Assembly (NCBI GenBank): GCA_002393725.1
Contig: DGTJ01000012.1
Coordinates: forward strand, 1 to 58,962
Reading direction: 5' to 3'
Length of the DNA stretch: 58,962 nucleotides
Source: Prevotella sp. UBA4339
Lineage (GTDB): Bacteria > Bacteroidota > Bacteroidia > Bacteroidales > Bacteroidaceae
Positions 49,997 to 57,683 of the stretch are shown one piece after another. Below the pieces are notes generated by a model. That model ran no database searches and was not told the DNA's origin. It was given only the letters and a program-made list of their open reading frames with translations. The position numbers and the translations under genes were made by a program. Numbering within the stretch: position 1 is the stretch's first letter; every line of letters starts with the position of its first letter.

Positions 49997-50106
49997 GAGA
50001 CCGACATGAGCTCGATATGAGACCAATATGACTTCGATTAGAGACCGACATGACACCGATATGAGACCAATATGACTTCGATATGAGACCGATATGACCT
50101 CATTCT
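49997..50106. repeat. 11-bp tandem array, ten units (GAnnnCGATAT)
   Basis: Ten gap-free 11-bp units such as GAGACCGACAT, GAGACCAATAT and GACTTCGATAT. Alternating unit types also make a 22-bp higher-order period. It ends 33 bp before the stop of the rhodanese gene. Confidence 0.92.
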
Positions 50107-50138
50107 AATTTTGCACGGGGGCAATCCAGTGATTCGAG

Positions 50139-50519
50139 TTACTTCATTACAGGCATGTCGGCCCCTTGCCACGCAACGAAGCCACCCTTCAGATTAACAC
50201 ACTTGTAACCGACATCAGCAAGTCTCCCTGCAGCATTGGCTGAACGGCGACCACTACGGCAATATACGGCAATGGTTTTGCCAGCAGGCAGTGTTGCCTT
50301 TGCCTTCTCAATGAAATCACTCTGCCCTTGGTCTATCAGGATAGCCCCCTGAATATGCCCTTCCGCAAATTCATCTGTCCTCCTGACGTCAAGCACCACC
50401 ACATTGCTATCGGTAATCAGTTCCGCAAAACCTTGCACATCCGTATTCTCGTAATTCTGCTGGCCGCAAGCCGTTGCCAAGCCAAGTGTGGCCAACAAAC
50501 AAGTAAATAACAACTTCAT
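50139..50519 (-). CDS. single-domain rhodanese-like protein, exported
   Basis: 126 residues from MKLLFTCLLATLGLATACGQ, with a lipobox-like cysteine 18. The rhodanese domain carries VVLDVRRTDEFAEGHIQGA and the active loop YCRSGRRSANAAGRLADVG with the persulfide-forming cysteine. Envelope sulfur transfer or thiol chemistry is likely; the acceptor is unknown. The longer start at 50531 (MIDK) is possible. Its downstream side is the repeat-rich gap. Confidence 0.9.
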   Translation of the reverse strand: MKLLFTCLLATLGLATACGQQNYENTDVQGFAELITDSNVVVLDVRRTDEFAEGHIQGAILIDQGQSDFIEKAKATLPAGKTIAVYCRSGRRSANAAGRLADVGYKCVNLKGGFVAWQGADMPVMK

Positions 50520-50586
50520 CTTGTCAATCATATATAAATTGTATTGTATGCATATCGTAATAAAGGCTCTCCAGTTACTGAAGTGT

Positions 50587-51366
50587 TTACTCTCCGATCA
50601 GCTCGAAATGCTGGAAGTCCTTGCACGACTTCCAGTCACCGCCCCACTCAAAGCCTGCCTCGGTGAAGAGCTTGAGGCAGAGGTCGTCGTGGTCTATCTT
50701 ATAGGGGAACGACTTCGTGCGGTCACAGTATTCTGCAGCCGTGGCAGGCTGGATGAAGCGTGTGCCGTCGGCCCTGTCCTTGTAGTAGGGGTTGTAGAGC
50801 GTATTGATGTCCACAGCCAGCCCCCGGGCATGCTTGGAGAGCTTGGTGGAGCCGGCGATGGCGCGGAAGCAGAAGCACGATGAGTTGTTGTCACGCATCT
50901 GCGTCTCGTCATCAGCCCCATATACGTCGGGCAGCAGCATCCTCTGGATGGGGTACTTAGCATCGAAGAGCTGGCGCAGGATGCGGGCCACACGGTCGGC
51001 AATCTGTTTGTTGCAGATCATCTCGCCTACATGTATCTGATTGTCATAGTCCCAGTGCAGTGCGCGTATGTGCCGCAAGTCGTCCCGCCCGATGTATGGG
51101 TTCTCCTTATAAGTCTTTCCCTGCATCCTGGCCCATACACCATCGGGGATAGGTTCCGCAGCGAAGCACTTGTCAAGTCCTCCGTAGGCTGCCACGATTT
51201 TATCCGAGACTGTCTTGCCTGCCTGCCACTCCGTGAGCACCGTCAAGTCTGCTTTCGTGCCTGCTTTAGTGTCTGCATTCGTTGCATTGTCACTGATGCT
51301 GCACGCTGTCAGTTCAAGACCGCAAGTCAGGATGGCGGCCAGCATCCATAGTTTCTTCCTTTTCAT
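50587..51366 (-). CDS. M15-family peptidase (peptidoglycan D,D/L,D-type), lipoprotein
   Basis: 259 residues from MKRKKLWMLAAILTCGLELTACSISDN (lipobox cysteine 22). The zinc site of the M15 family is seen in SKHARGLAVDINTLYNPYY (His, Asp) and FEWGGDWKSCKDFQHFEL (His). Members trim peptidoglycan cross-links or act as endolysin-like carboxypeptidases; the exact bond is not clear. Single gene, divergent from the DUF3887 gene. Confidence 0.88.
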   Translation of the reverse strand: MKRKKLWMLAAILTCGLELTACSISDNATNADTKAGTKADLTVLTEWQAGKTVSDKIVAAYGGLDKCFAAEPIPDGVWARMQGKTYKENPYIGRDDLRHIRALHWDYDNQIHVGEMICNKQIADRVARILRQLFDAKYPIQRMLLPDVYGADDETQMRDNNSSCFCFRAIAGSTKLSKHARGLAVDINTLYNPYYKDRADGTRFIQPATAAEYCDRTKSFPYKIDHDDLCLKLFTEAGFEWGGDWKSCKDFQHFELIGE

Positions 51367-51388
51367 TTCTGTATCCTATTTTGGGGTG

Positions 51389-51396
51389 CAAAATTA
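51389..51396 (-). promoter_or_regulatory. -7 element of the M15 peptidase gene
   Basis: Minus-strand TAATTTTG followed by CACCCC, 22 bp before the ATG. Confidence 0.6.
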
Positions 51397-51441
51397 CGAA
51401 TTATTTTCCATAAACCGAAGCTTTTTCGCACATTCAGCAGC

Positions 51442-51519
51442 AATTGCATCAAATTTGCAAGGAATAATTGCAATTTTGCAGGCGAATTGCATCAGGTTTG
51501 CAAAAAAATTGTATCTTTG
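51442..51519 (+). promoter_or_regulatory. promoter with repeated AATTGCA/TTTGCA units before the DUF3887 gene
   Basis: The -7 element TATCTTTG is at 51512-51519. Upstream, AATTGCAT(C)...TTTGCA-like units repeat, with TTTG at 51454, 51475, 51497 and 51516, spaced 21, 22 and 19 bp. The repeated unit looks like a duplicated promoter element or a phased activator site. Confidence 0.6.
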
Positions 51520-51589
51520 CAGACGAGTTGCAGGGAACAGCCCTCCTCGAGTCAAACAGAAACACTGACAACATAACAATAAATATAAA

Positions 51590-52048
51590 ATGAAGTATTA
51601 TCTATTATCATTGCTGATGACCTGTTCGCTGACAGCAACAGCTCAGGATAGTATAGACCCAAACGTACAGAGTAGCAAGAACAGTCAAGTAGGCTTGAAT
51701 GGCCAAGTCGCGAATAAAGAAGACGAAGTCAACATCGGGCACGCTGAAAAGATGTTTGGTTTCTTGCTGGATAATAAGGCTGACAGTCTCTATGAGAACC
51801 TGTCTGCACAGGTGAAGCCTATGGTGCAAGAGCAACAGTTTGAGGGTATCCTTAAAAAAGTTGAGCCTCAGGTGGGCAAGTATCAGAAGCACGGTGAATG
51901 GGAAGTGCAGCAAGTGATGGGACAGAAATGCTACGTCTCGATGGTGCAGTTTGAGAAGACAGAATTAGGCGCCCTCGTCATCTTTGACGCAGCAGGCAAG
52001 ATGCTTGGTATCCAGTTGGTACCTGCCGCTGCCGTAAAAAAAGAGTAG
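51590..52048 (+). CDS. DUF3887 protein, zero-frame product of a split DUF3887-hydrolase gene
   Basis: 152 residues, signal peptide MKYYLLSLLMTCSLTATAQ and a DUF3887 domain (GHAEKMFGFLLDNKADSLYENLSAQVKPMV to LGALVIFDAAGKMLGIQLVPA). In Bacteroidetes this domain commonly precedes an alpha/beta hydrolase in one polypeptide. Here the zero frame ends at UAG (52046-52048) just after an A7 run, and the hydrolase continues in the -1 frame. So either both a short and a fused protein are made or the gene is broken by a one-base change. Confidence 0.85.
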   Translation: MKYYLLSLLMTCSLTATAQDSIDPNVQSSKNSQVGLNGQVANKEDEVNIGHAEKMFGFLLDNKADSLYENLSAQVKPMVQEQQFEGILKKVEPQVGKYQKHGEWEVQQVMGQKCYVSMVQFEKTELGALVIFDAAGKMLGIQLVPAAAVKKE

Positions 52049-52078
52049 CCCCTGCTGATGAGGCGGCATTGGCAGGGG
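52036..52078 (+). promoter_or_regulatory. candidate -1 ribosomal frameshift signal
   Basis: Heptamer A-AAA-AAA (52036-52042, zero-frame phase X-XXY-YYZ), then GAGTAG as a 6-nt spacer carrying the stop. A 12-bp hairpin follows: 52049-52060 pairs with 52067-52078 (CCCCTGC/GCAGGGG plus five inner pairs, two of them G-T) around the loop AGGCGG. A -1 shift gives ...VKKRVAPADEAALAGDIFNE, joining the DUF3887 and hydrolase frames. No clear upstream Shine-Dalgarno stimulator is seen. Confidence 0.6.
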
Positions 52079-52902
52079 ACATCTTCAATGAGATTGCCGA
52101 TACGGTGGTGACGGGTGACATACACCTGCCCGCAACCATTATGATGCCAGCTGATGCCCGCGAAGTACCAATCGTAGTAATGGTGCATGGCTCCGGAGCA
52201 CTTGACCGTGACGAGACCATCTATACCAACAAGCCGTTCCGCGACATTGCATCAGGGCTTGCACGTAAAGGCATAGCCACGCTGCGTTATGACAAACGTA
52301 CTTATGTCTATCGTCAGCCCGTCGCCTCAATGGACGACGAGACTATCCTCGATGCACTCTCTGCCATCCGCCTTGCCCGCCGCCACAGCACTCGAGTCTA
52401 CCTTCTCGGCCATAGCCTCGGGGCAATGCTCGCACCAGTCATTGCAGAGCGGTCGGAAGAGCCCTTGGCGGGCATCATCATGATGGCAGCGCCAGCCCGG
52501 GATATGGACATCGTGGTGCGCCAGCAGTTTGACTATCTTCTGCCTTCAGGTGCCAGTCCTGACTTCAAGGAACAGCAGATAGAGAACCTTCGCCAGCGGT
52601 CGCCACACTATCTTCAGCAGCAAGGGCAGACTGCAGCAGCCCGCCGCCTGACACTGCCGATGCTCATCTTACAAGGCGAGCGCGACTATCAGGTGACGAT
52701 GGAGGACTACAGCCTCTGGCAGCAGGTGCTTAAGGGAAAGGCAAATGTAGTGTATCACAGTTATCCCCGGCTGAACCACCCGTTTATGGAGGGCGATGGT
52801 AAGTCTACGCCAATGGAGTACCAGATGGAGGGGCATGTGGCTACGTATGTGATAGATGACATCTCGTCATTTATCCGTCAGGCTGAAAGAGGAGACAGGT
52901 AA
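52042..52902 (+). CDS. alpha/beta hydrolase, -1 frame continuation of the DUF3887 gene
   Basis: 287 codons from the shift point. The family fold is clear: IVVMVHGSGALDRDE (oxyanion region), LLGHSLGAMLAP (nucleophile elbow GHSLG), MLILQGERDYQV (acid Asp) and NHPFMEG (His). The first in-frame ATG (52141) lies inside the first conserved strand, and only a TTG occurs before it. Independent initiation is therefore unlikely and a fused protein of ~438 residues is the expected product, the size usual for the family. Probably an exported esterase. Its 3' end overlaps the dehydrogenase gene by 36 bp tail to tail. Confidence 0.8.
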   Translation, partial: RVAPADEAALAGDIFNEIADTVVTGDIHLPATIMMPADAREVPIVVMVHGSGALDRDETIYTNKPFRDIASGLARKGIATLRYDKRTYVYRQPVASMDDETILDALSAIRLARRHSTRVYLLGHSLGAMLAPVIAERSEEPLAGIIMMAAPARDMDIVVRQQFDYLLPSGASPDFKEQQIENLRQRSPHYLQQQGQTAAARRLTLPMLILQGERDYQVTMEDYSLWQQVLKGKANVVYHSYPRLNHPFMEGDGKSTPMEYQMEGHVATYVIDDISSFIRQAERGDR

Positions 52903-53850
52903 TATCACATTCTGCGGCTTGCCCTCTATGAATGCACGGACGTTGGCAATAGCCGTCTGCAGAAGTCGGCTACGTGCCTCGTTGGTAGCCCATGCGATAT
53001 GAGGTGTTATGAAGGCATTCGGCTGGTTCAGCAGCGGATTGTCTGCCTTGGGAGGCTCCTCCGTCATCACATCGGCACAATAGGCCGACAGCCGTTTCTT
53101 GTTCAGGGCTTCAGCCACGTCGGCATCGTTTACCAACGGGCCGCGACCTGTATTTATCAGTATGGCTGAAGGCTTCATAAGTGCGATGGTCTCAGCATTT
53201 ATCATCTGGCGCGTATTATCTGTAAGCGGACAATGCAGCGAGATGACGTCAGAGGTTGACAGCAGCTCTGTGAGGTCTGCCTTCTGTATTCCAGGAGGGA
53301 GAGCCTCTGCCGATTTGCTTGTGAGCGCTTTTACTCTCATGCAGAATGCGATGGCGATCTGTGCCACACGGCTGCCGATGTTTCCAAGTCCTACGATGCC
53401 GAAGGTCTTGCCGGCAAGTTCCGTCTGCGGAGTGTCCCAATAGCAGAAGTCCGGATTATGGCTCCATCGCCCGCTACGGTTCTGGATAGCATAGTGCTCT
53501 GTGTGGTTAGTGACCGTCAGCAGGTGGGCGAACACCATCTGTGCGACGCTCTCCGTACTGTAGGCAGGCACGTTGGTTACGATGATGCCCCGCTCGTGAG
53601 CTGCCTCTATGTCGACGACATTATATCCCGTTGCCAGCACACCGATATATCTGAGTTTTGGCAGCTGCTCGATTTCCCGTCTGCCGATGATTACTTTGTT
53701 TGTCAGTACGATCTCGGCATCGGCAGCCCTCACCACCGTTTCCTCAGGCTTAGTGCGTTCATATACCGTCACCTCGCCCACTTCGTCCAGCTCCTTCCAC
53801 GACATGTCGCCAGGATTGGCTGTATATCCGTCAAGTATTACTATCTTCAT
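52867..53850 (-). CDS. D-2-hydroxyacid dehydrogenase (glycerate/hydroxypyruvate type)
   Basis: 327 residues, NAD(P)-dependent oxidoreductase. NAD-binding GKTFGIVGLGNIGSRVAQIA, the NTGRGPLVNDADVAEAL arginine motif, the VMTEEPP glutamate region and catalytic His in FITPHIAWAT. Closest in pattern to hydroxypyruvate/glycerate reductases. Its promoter is at 53900-53907. The last 12 codons overlap the convergent hydrolase gene. Confidence 0.92.
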   Translation of the reverse strand: MKIVILDGYTANPGDMSWKELDEVGEVTVYERTKPEETVVRAADAEIVLTNKVIIGRREIEQLPKLRYIGVLATGYNVVDIEAAHERGIIVTNVPAYSTESVAQMVFAHLLTVTNHTEHYAIQNRSGRWSHNPDFCYWDTPQTELAGKTFGIVGLGNIGSRVAQIAIAFCMRVKALTSKSAEALPPGIQKADLTELLSTSDVISLHCPLTDNTRQMINAETIALMKPSAILINTGRGPLVNDADVAEALNKKRLSAYCADVMTEEPPKADNPLLNQPNAFITPHIAWATNEARSRLLQTAIANVRAFIEGKPQNVILPVSSFSLTDK

Positions 53851-53899
53851 TCTGTACAGAGCGTTTATTTACATTTTCGCCAAGGCTTGATTTCTGCCA

Positions 53900-53907
53900 C
53901 AAAGTTA
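53900..53907 (-). promoter_or_regulatory. -7 element of the 2-hydroxyacid dehydrogenase gene
   Basis: Minus-strand TAACTTTG followed by TGGCAG, 50 bp before the ATG. Confidence 0.55.
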
Positions 53908-53948
53908 TACATAAATCCTTAAATAACAGATGAAAATCGGTGAAATTC

Positions 53949-53979
53949 TTGTTATTATCAGATAATTTGCTTACTTTTG
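53949..53979 (+). promoter_or_regulatory. promoter of the S41 peptidase gene
   Basis: TTG (53949-53951), 20 bp, then TACTTTTG (53972-53979): a good -33/-7 pair, 40 bp before the ATG. Confidence 0.7.
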
Positions 53980-54019
53980 CAGCCGAATTGACAATGTCAA
54001 GGAATTAAAACGTTAGCAA

Positions 54020-55780
54020 ATGAGACGACTTTTTCTTTCAGGAATAGTAATGCTGCTGTCTCTGGGCATGCAGGCACAGACGAAGAATGATCATAACTTT
54101 GAGGTGGGCAAGCATCTCGACATATTTAATAATGTATATAAGAATCTGGAGCTGCTCTATGTGGATACTCTCTCACCCAAAGAGACTATCGGCACAGCCA
54201 TCAATGCCATGCTGCGCAGCCTGGACCCGTATACGGAGTACTATTCGCAGGAAGAGGCCAAGGACCTGAAGATGATGCTTACAGGAAAATATGCCGGTAT
54301 CGGGGCATTGATACGCAAGCACATGAAGCTGAACAGGATTGTCGTTGATGAGCCTTATGCCAACATGCCTGCTTCCGAGGCTGGCTTGAAGAAGGGTGAT
54401 GTGATACTCAGCATAGACGACTCGCTGATGACCGACAAGGATGTGAGCTATGTGAGCAGCCATCTGCGTGGCGAGCCGGGCACGACATTCCTTCTCAGAG
54501 TGTTCAGGCCTTCACTGCAGAAAGAGTTGAAACTGAAGATTACGCGAAAGAATATCAAGCTGTCAGAGATGCCGTATTATGGTATCATTGACGGTAATAT
54601 AGGATATATCAACTACAATTCGTTTACTCAGGAGAGTGGCAAGGAGGTGCGCCGTGCCTTTGTTGACCTGAAGAAGCAAGGTGCAACATCGCTCATCTTC
54701 GACCTCAGAGGCAATGGTGGAGGTTCAGAGGCTGAGGCAGTGAATATCGTGAACCTCTGGACACCTAAAGGGGTGACGGTAGTAGAGAACAGGGGAAAAC
54801 TGAAGGAGGCATCGCGCTCGTATAAGACCACGCTCGAACCTGTGGATACCATCATGCCGATTGTAGTGCTGGTAAATGGCGAGACGGCCTCTGCAAGTGA
54901 AATCACCAGCGGGGCACTGCAGGATCTTGACAGGGCGGTGATACTGGGTACCCGGACCTTTGGAAAGGGACTTGTGCAAATACCTATTGACCTGCCATAT
55001 AACACAAATCTGAAGGTCACTACGTCAAAGTATTATATCCCCAGCGGCAGATGCATACAGGCCATCAACTATAAGCACACTGGAGGCGGCTATCGTGAGC
55101 ATATACCCGACTCGCTGACAAAGGTGTTCCACACAGCCGGAGGACGTGAGGTGCGCGATGGCGGAGGCATAAAGCCTGACATAGAGGTGAAGGCCGACAC
55201 TATCCCTAATATCGCATTCTATCTCTCAGCTTCAGGGCAGGATTCTACCGAGGTGATGTTCGACTATGTGGTCGACTACATCGCCAAGCATCCTACCATC
55301 GCCAAACCGTCGGAGTTTCATCTTACCGATGCTGACTGGGAGGAGTTTAAGGCGCATGTGATAGAAAGCGGATTCACTTATGACCCTGTAAGCAAGAAGC
55401 AACTGGAGCAGCTGGTGAAGACTGCACGCTTTGAAGGGTATTATGATGATGCCAAGGAGACATTCGACAGCCTCGAGAAGAAGCTAAGCCATAATGTGAG
55501 TGTCGACCTTGAGAAGCATAGGGCTGTCTTGATGCAGATAATCGAGTCGGACATCATCGCAGCATATTACTATCAGGCAGGTGCCATCGAGGCAGGGCTG
55601 CAATATGACCGTCAGGTCAAAGAGGCCATGAAGCTTCTGAAGAATAAAGAAGAATACGAGAAGGTGCTCGCACCGGCAAAACCGAAAGAGACATCGCAGA
55701 TCATCAGATTAGGCAAGAAAAAGGCAGAAAACATCACCTTCAAGGCAAAGAAAGTGGAAATCTTTAGCTCAATAGCATAA
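54020..55780 (+). CDS. S41 family C-terminal processing peptidase
   Basis: 586 residues. Signal peptide MRRLFLSGIVMLLSLGMQAQ; a PDZ domain (~95-180, GIGALIRKHMKLNRIVVDEPYANMPASEAGLKKGDVILSIDD); the S41 core with GNIGYINYNSFTQESGKEVRRAF, FDLRGNGGGSEAEAVNIV, the nucleophile serine in GETASASEITSGALQD and the lysine base in FGKGLVQ. It cleaves envelope proteins near their C-termini. The last ~150 residues are helical. Single gene followed by the rimP promoter. Confidence 0.94.
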   Translation: MRRLFLSGIVMLLSLGMQAQTKNDHNFEVGKHLDIFNNVYKNLELLYVDTLSPKETIGTAINAMLRSLDPYTEYYSQEEAKDLKMMLTGKYAGIGALIRKHMKLNRIVVDEPYANMPASEAGLKKGDVILSIDDSLMTDKDVSYVSSHLRGEPGTTFLLRVFRPSLQKELKLKITRKNIKLSEMPYYGIIDGNIGYINYNSFTQESGKEVRRAFVDLKKQGATSLIFDLRGNGGGSEAEAVNIVNLWTPKGVTVVENRGKLKEASRSYKTTLEPVDTIMPIVVLVNGETASASEITSGALQDLDRAVILGTRTFGKGLVQIPIDLPYNTNLKVTTSKYYIPSGRCIQAINYKHTGGGYREHIPDSLTKVFHTAGGREVRDGGGIKPDIEVKADTIPNIAFYLSASGQDSTEVMFDYVVDYIAKHPTIAKPSEFHLTDADWEEFKAHVIESGFTYDPVSKKQLEQLVKTARFEGYYDDAKETFDSLEKKLSHNVSVDLEKHRAVLMQIIESDIIAAYYYQAGAIEAGLQYDRQVKEAMKLLKNKEEYEKVLAPAKPKETSQIIRLGKKKAENITFKAKKVEIFSSIA

Positions 55781-55795
55781 AAAAGTAGAAAAATA

Positions 55796-55827
55796 TTTGG
55801 TGGAATGACGGAAAAGAAGTATCTTTG
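55796..55827 (+). promoter_or_regulatory. promoter of the rimP-nusA-infB operon
   Basis: TTTG (55796-55799), 20 bp, TATCTTTG (55820-55827), the textbook Bacteroidetes arrangement. Confidence 0.8.
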
Positions 55828-55841
55828 CAGCCGTTCAGTGG

Positions 55842-55869
55842 AATGAGAGACTCGAAAGAGCCTCTCATT
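55842..55869 (+). promoter_or_regulatory. leader hairpin before rimP
   Basis: AATGAGAG (55842-55849) pairs with CTCTCATT (55862-55869), followed by TTCATT, 22 bp before the rimP ATG. It could be a weak attenuator or an RNA-protein site. Confidence 0.5.
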
Positions 55870-55891
55870 TTCATTATAATTACTAATATAG

Positions 55892-56359
55892 ATGATTAAT
55901 AAAGAGACAGTAAAGGCATTGGTAGAGGAGTGGTTGCAGAAAGGCGACTATTTCCTTGTAGACATTATGTTTGGAACAGACGACCGCATCGTGATAGAGA
56001 TAGATCATGCTGACGGTGTATGGATTGAGGACTGCGCAGAGCTGAGCCGCTTCCTTCAGGAGAAGCTTGGCGATGAGCTTGGTGACTATGAGCTCGAAGT
56101 GGGCTCGGCTGGCATCGGGCAGCCTTTCAAGGTTGAGCAGCAGTATATCAATCACATTGGCGACGAAGTGGAAGTGCTCTCTGCCGACGGCAAGAAGATG
56201 CATGGCGTGCTGAAGGAGGTCAATGGACGTCAGTTTGTGCTGACGGTGAAGGAGAAACAGACCGTAGAAGGCAAGAAGCGCCCCGTTTTGGTAGAGGTTG
56301 ACAAGCCTTTCTCGATGGATGAGATAAAGTATGCCAAGTATGTGCTGGCTTTTAAATGA
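55892..56359 (+). CDS. rimP: ribosome maturation factor RimP
   Basis: 155 residues, needed for maturation of the 30S subunit. The N-terminal alpha/beta domain carries DRIVIEIDHADGVWIEDCAELSRFLQEKL and the conserved EVGSAGIGQPF; the C-terminal SH3-like domain covers VEVLSADGKKMHGVLKEVNGRQFVLTV. First gene of rimP-nusA-infB, the usual order. Confidence 0.95.
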   Translation: MINKETVKALVEEWLQKGDYFLVDIMFGTDDRIVIEIDHADGVWIEDCAELSRFLQEKLGDELGDYELEVGSAGIGQPFKVEQQYINHIGDEVEVLSADGKKMHGVLKEVNGRQFVLTVKEKQTVEGKKRPVLVEVDKPFSMDEIKYAKYVLAFK

Positions 56360-56388
56360 CGAATAATAAGAAATAAAAAAATATAGTA

Positions 56389-57648
56389 ATGGCAAGTAGT
56401 AAAGATGCGAAAGGCCCATCAATGATTGAGACCTTTCAGGAATTCAAGGAGACGAAGAACATTGACCGTACAACCTTGGTTAGCGTGCTGGAAGAGAGCT
56501 TCCGCAACGTTATCGCCAAGATATATGGTTCTGATGAGAACTTCGATGTGATTGTAAACCCTGACAAGGGTGACTTTGAGATTCACCGCAACCGTATCGT
56601 TGTAGCCGATGGCGAGGTGGAGGATGAGAACAAGGAGATAGCACTGAGTGAGGCTCAGCAGATAGAGCCTGACTACGAGGTGGGCGAAGAGGTGTCTGAG
56701 GAGGTGAACTTCCAGAAGTTCGGCCGTCGCGCCATCCTTAACCTTCGCCAGACACTGGCTTCCAAGATTCTTGAGCTGGAGCACGACTCTTTGTATCAGA
56801 AATACAAGGACCGCGTCGGCCATGTTGTCAGCGGTGAGGTATATCAGATATGGAAGCGCGAGGTACTGCTCATCGACGATGAAGGCAATGAGCTTCACCT
56901 GCCAAAGGGAGAGCAGATCCCTTCAGACAACTATCGCAAGGGTGAGACTGTACGTGCCATCGTCAAGGAAGTACAGAATGAGAACAACAATCCCCGCATC
57001 ATCCTCTCACGTACCAGTCCGGTATTCCTGGAGCGCCTGCTTGAGGCAGAGGTACCTGAGATCAACGACGGCCTTATCACCATCAAGAAGGTTGCCCGTA
57101 TGCCGGGAGACCGCGCGAAGGTAGCAGTAGAGAGCTACGATGAGCGTATCGACCCGGTAGGAGCCTGCGTAGGTGTGAAGGGTAGCCGTGTGCATGGCAT
57201 CGTCCGTGAGCTCTGCAATGAGAACATCGATGTCATCAACTACTCAAGCAACATACAGCTCTTTATCACACGTGCCCTCAGCCCTGCCAAGATCAGCAGC
57301 ATGACCGTAGACCAGGAGAACCGCAAGGCAGAGGTCTACCTCGAGCCTGAGGAGGTTTCACTTGCTATCGGACGTGGCGGTATGAACATCAAGCTGGCTT
57401 CGATGCTTACAGAATATACCATCGACGTATATCGTGTAGTCAATGAGGGTGAGGCTGATGAGGATATCTACCTGGATGAGTTTGCTGACGAGATAGATCA
57501 GTGGGTTATCGATGCTATTAAGGCCATCGGTCTCGATACTGCAAAGGCTGTGCTCAATGCTCCGAGGGAGATGCTTATTGAGAAGGCCGACCTCGAGGAG
57601 GAGACTGTGGATCATCTGATTGAGGTACTCCGTTCGGAGTTTGAGTAA
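56389..57648 (+). CDS. nusA: transcription termination/antitermination factor NusA
   Basis: 419 residues. N-terminal RNA-polymerase-binding domain (MIETFQEFKETKNIDRTTLVSVLEESFRNVIAKIYG), S1 domain (~135-200: GHVVSGEVYQIWKREVLLIDDEGNELHLPKGEQIP), two KH domains (PVGACVGVKGSRVHGIVRELCNENIDVI; EVSLAIGRGGMNIKLASMLTEYTIDVY). It lacks the E. coli C-terminal acidic repeats, normal for Bacteroidetes. 29 bp after rimP. Confidence 0.97.
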   Translation: MASSKDAKGPSMIETFQEFKETKNIDRTTLVSVLEESFRNVIAKIYGSDENFDVIVNPDKGDFEIHRNRIVVADGEVEDENKEIALSEAQQIEPDYEVGEEVSEEVNFQKFGRRAILNLRQTLASKILELEHDSLYQKYKDRVGHVVSGEVYQIWKREVLLIDDEGNELHLPKGEQIPSDNYRKGETVRAIVKEVQNENNNPRIILSRTSPVFLERLLEAEVPEINDGLITIKKVARMPGDRAKVAVESYDERIDPVGACVGVKGSRVHGIVRELCNENIDVINYSSNIQLFITRALSPAKISSMTVDQENRKAEVYLEPEEVSLAIGRGGMNIKLASMLTEYTIDVYRVVNEGEADEDIYLDEFADEIDQWVIDAIKAIGLDTAKAVLNAPREMLIEKADLEEETVDHLIEVLRSEFE

Positions 57649-57683
57649 GAGGATAAAGAAGTAATAAGAAGAAGAGAAGAAGA

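Noticed and set aside
49733..50106. CRISPR array
   Set aside because: Unit lengths of 11-23 bp leave no room for 30-bp spacers, and no cas genes are near.
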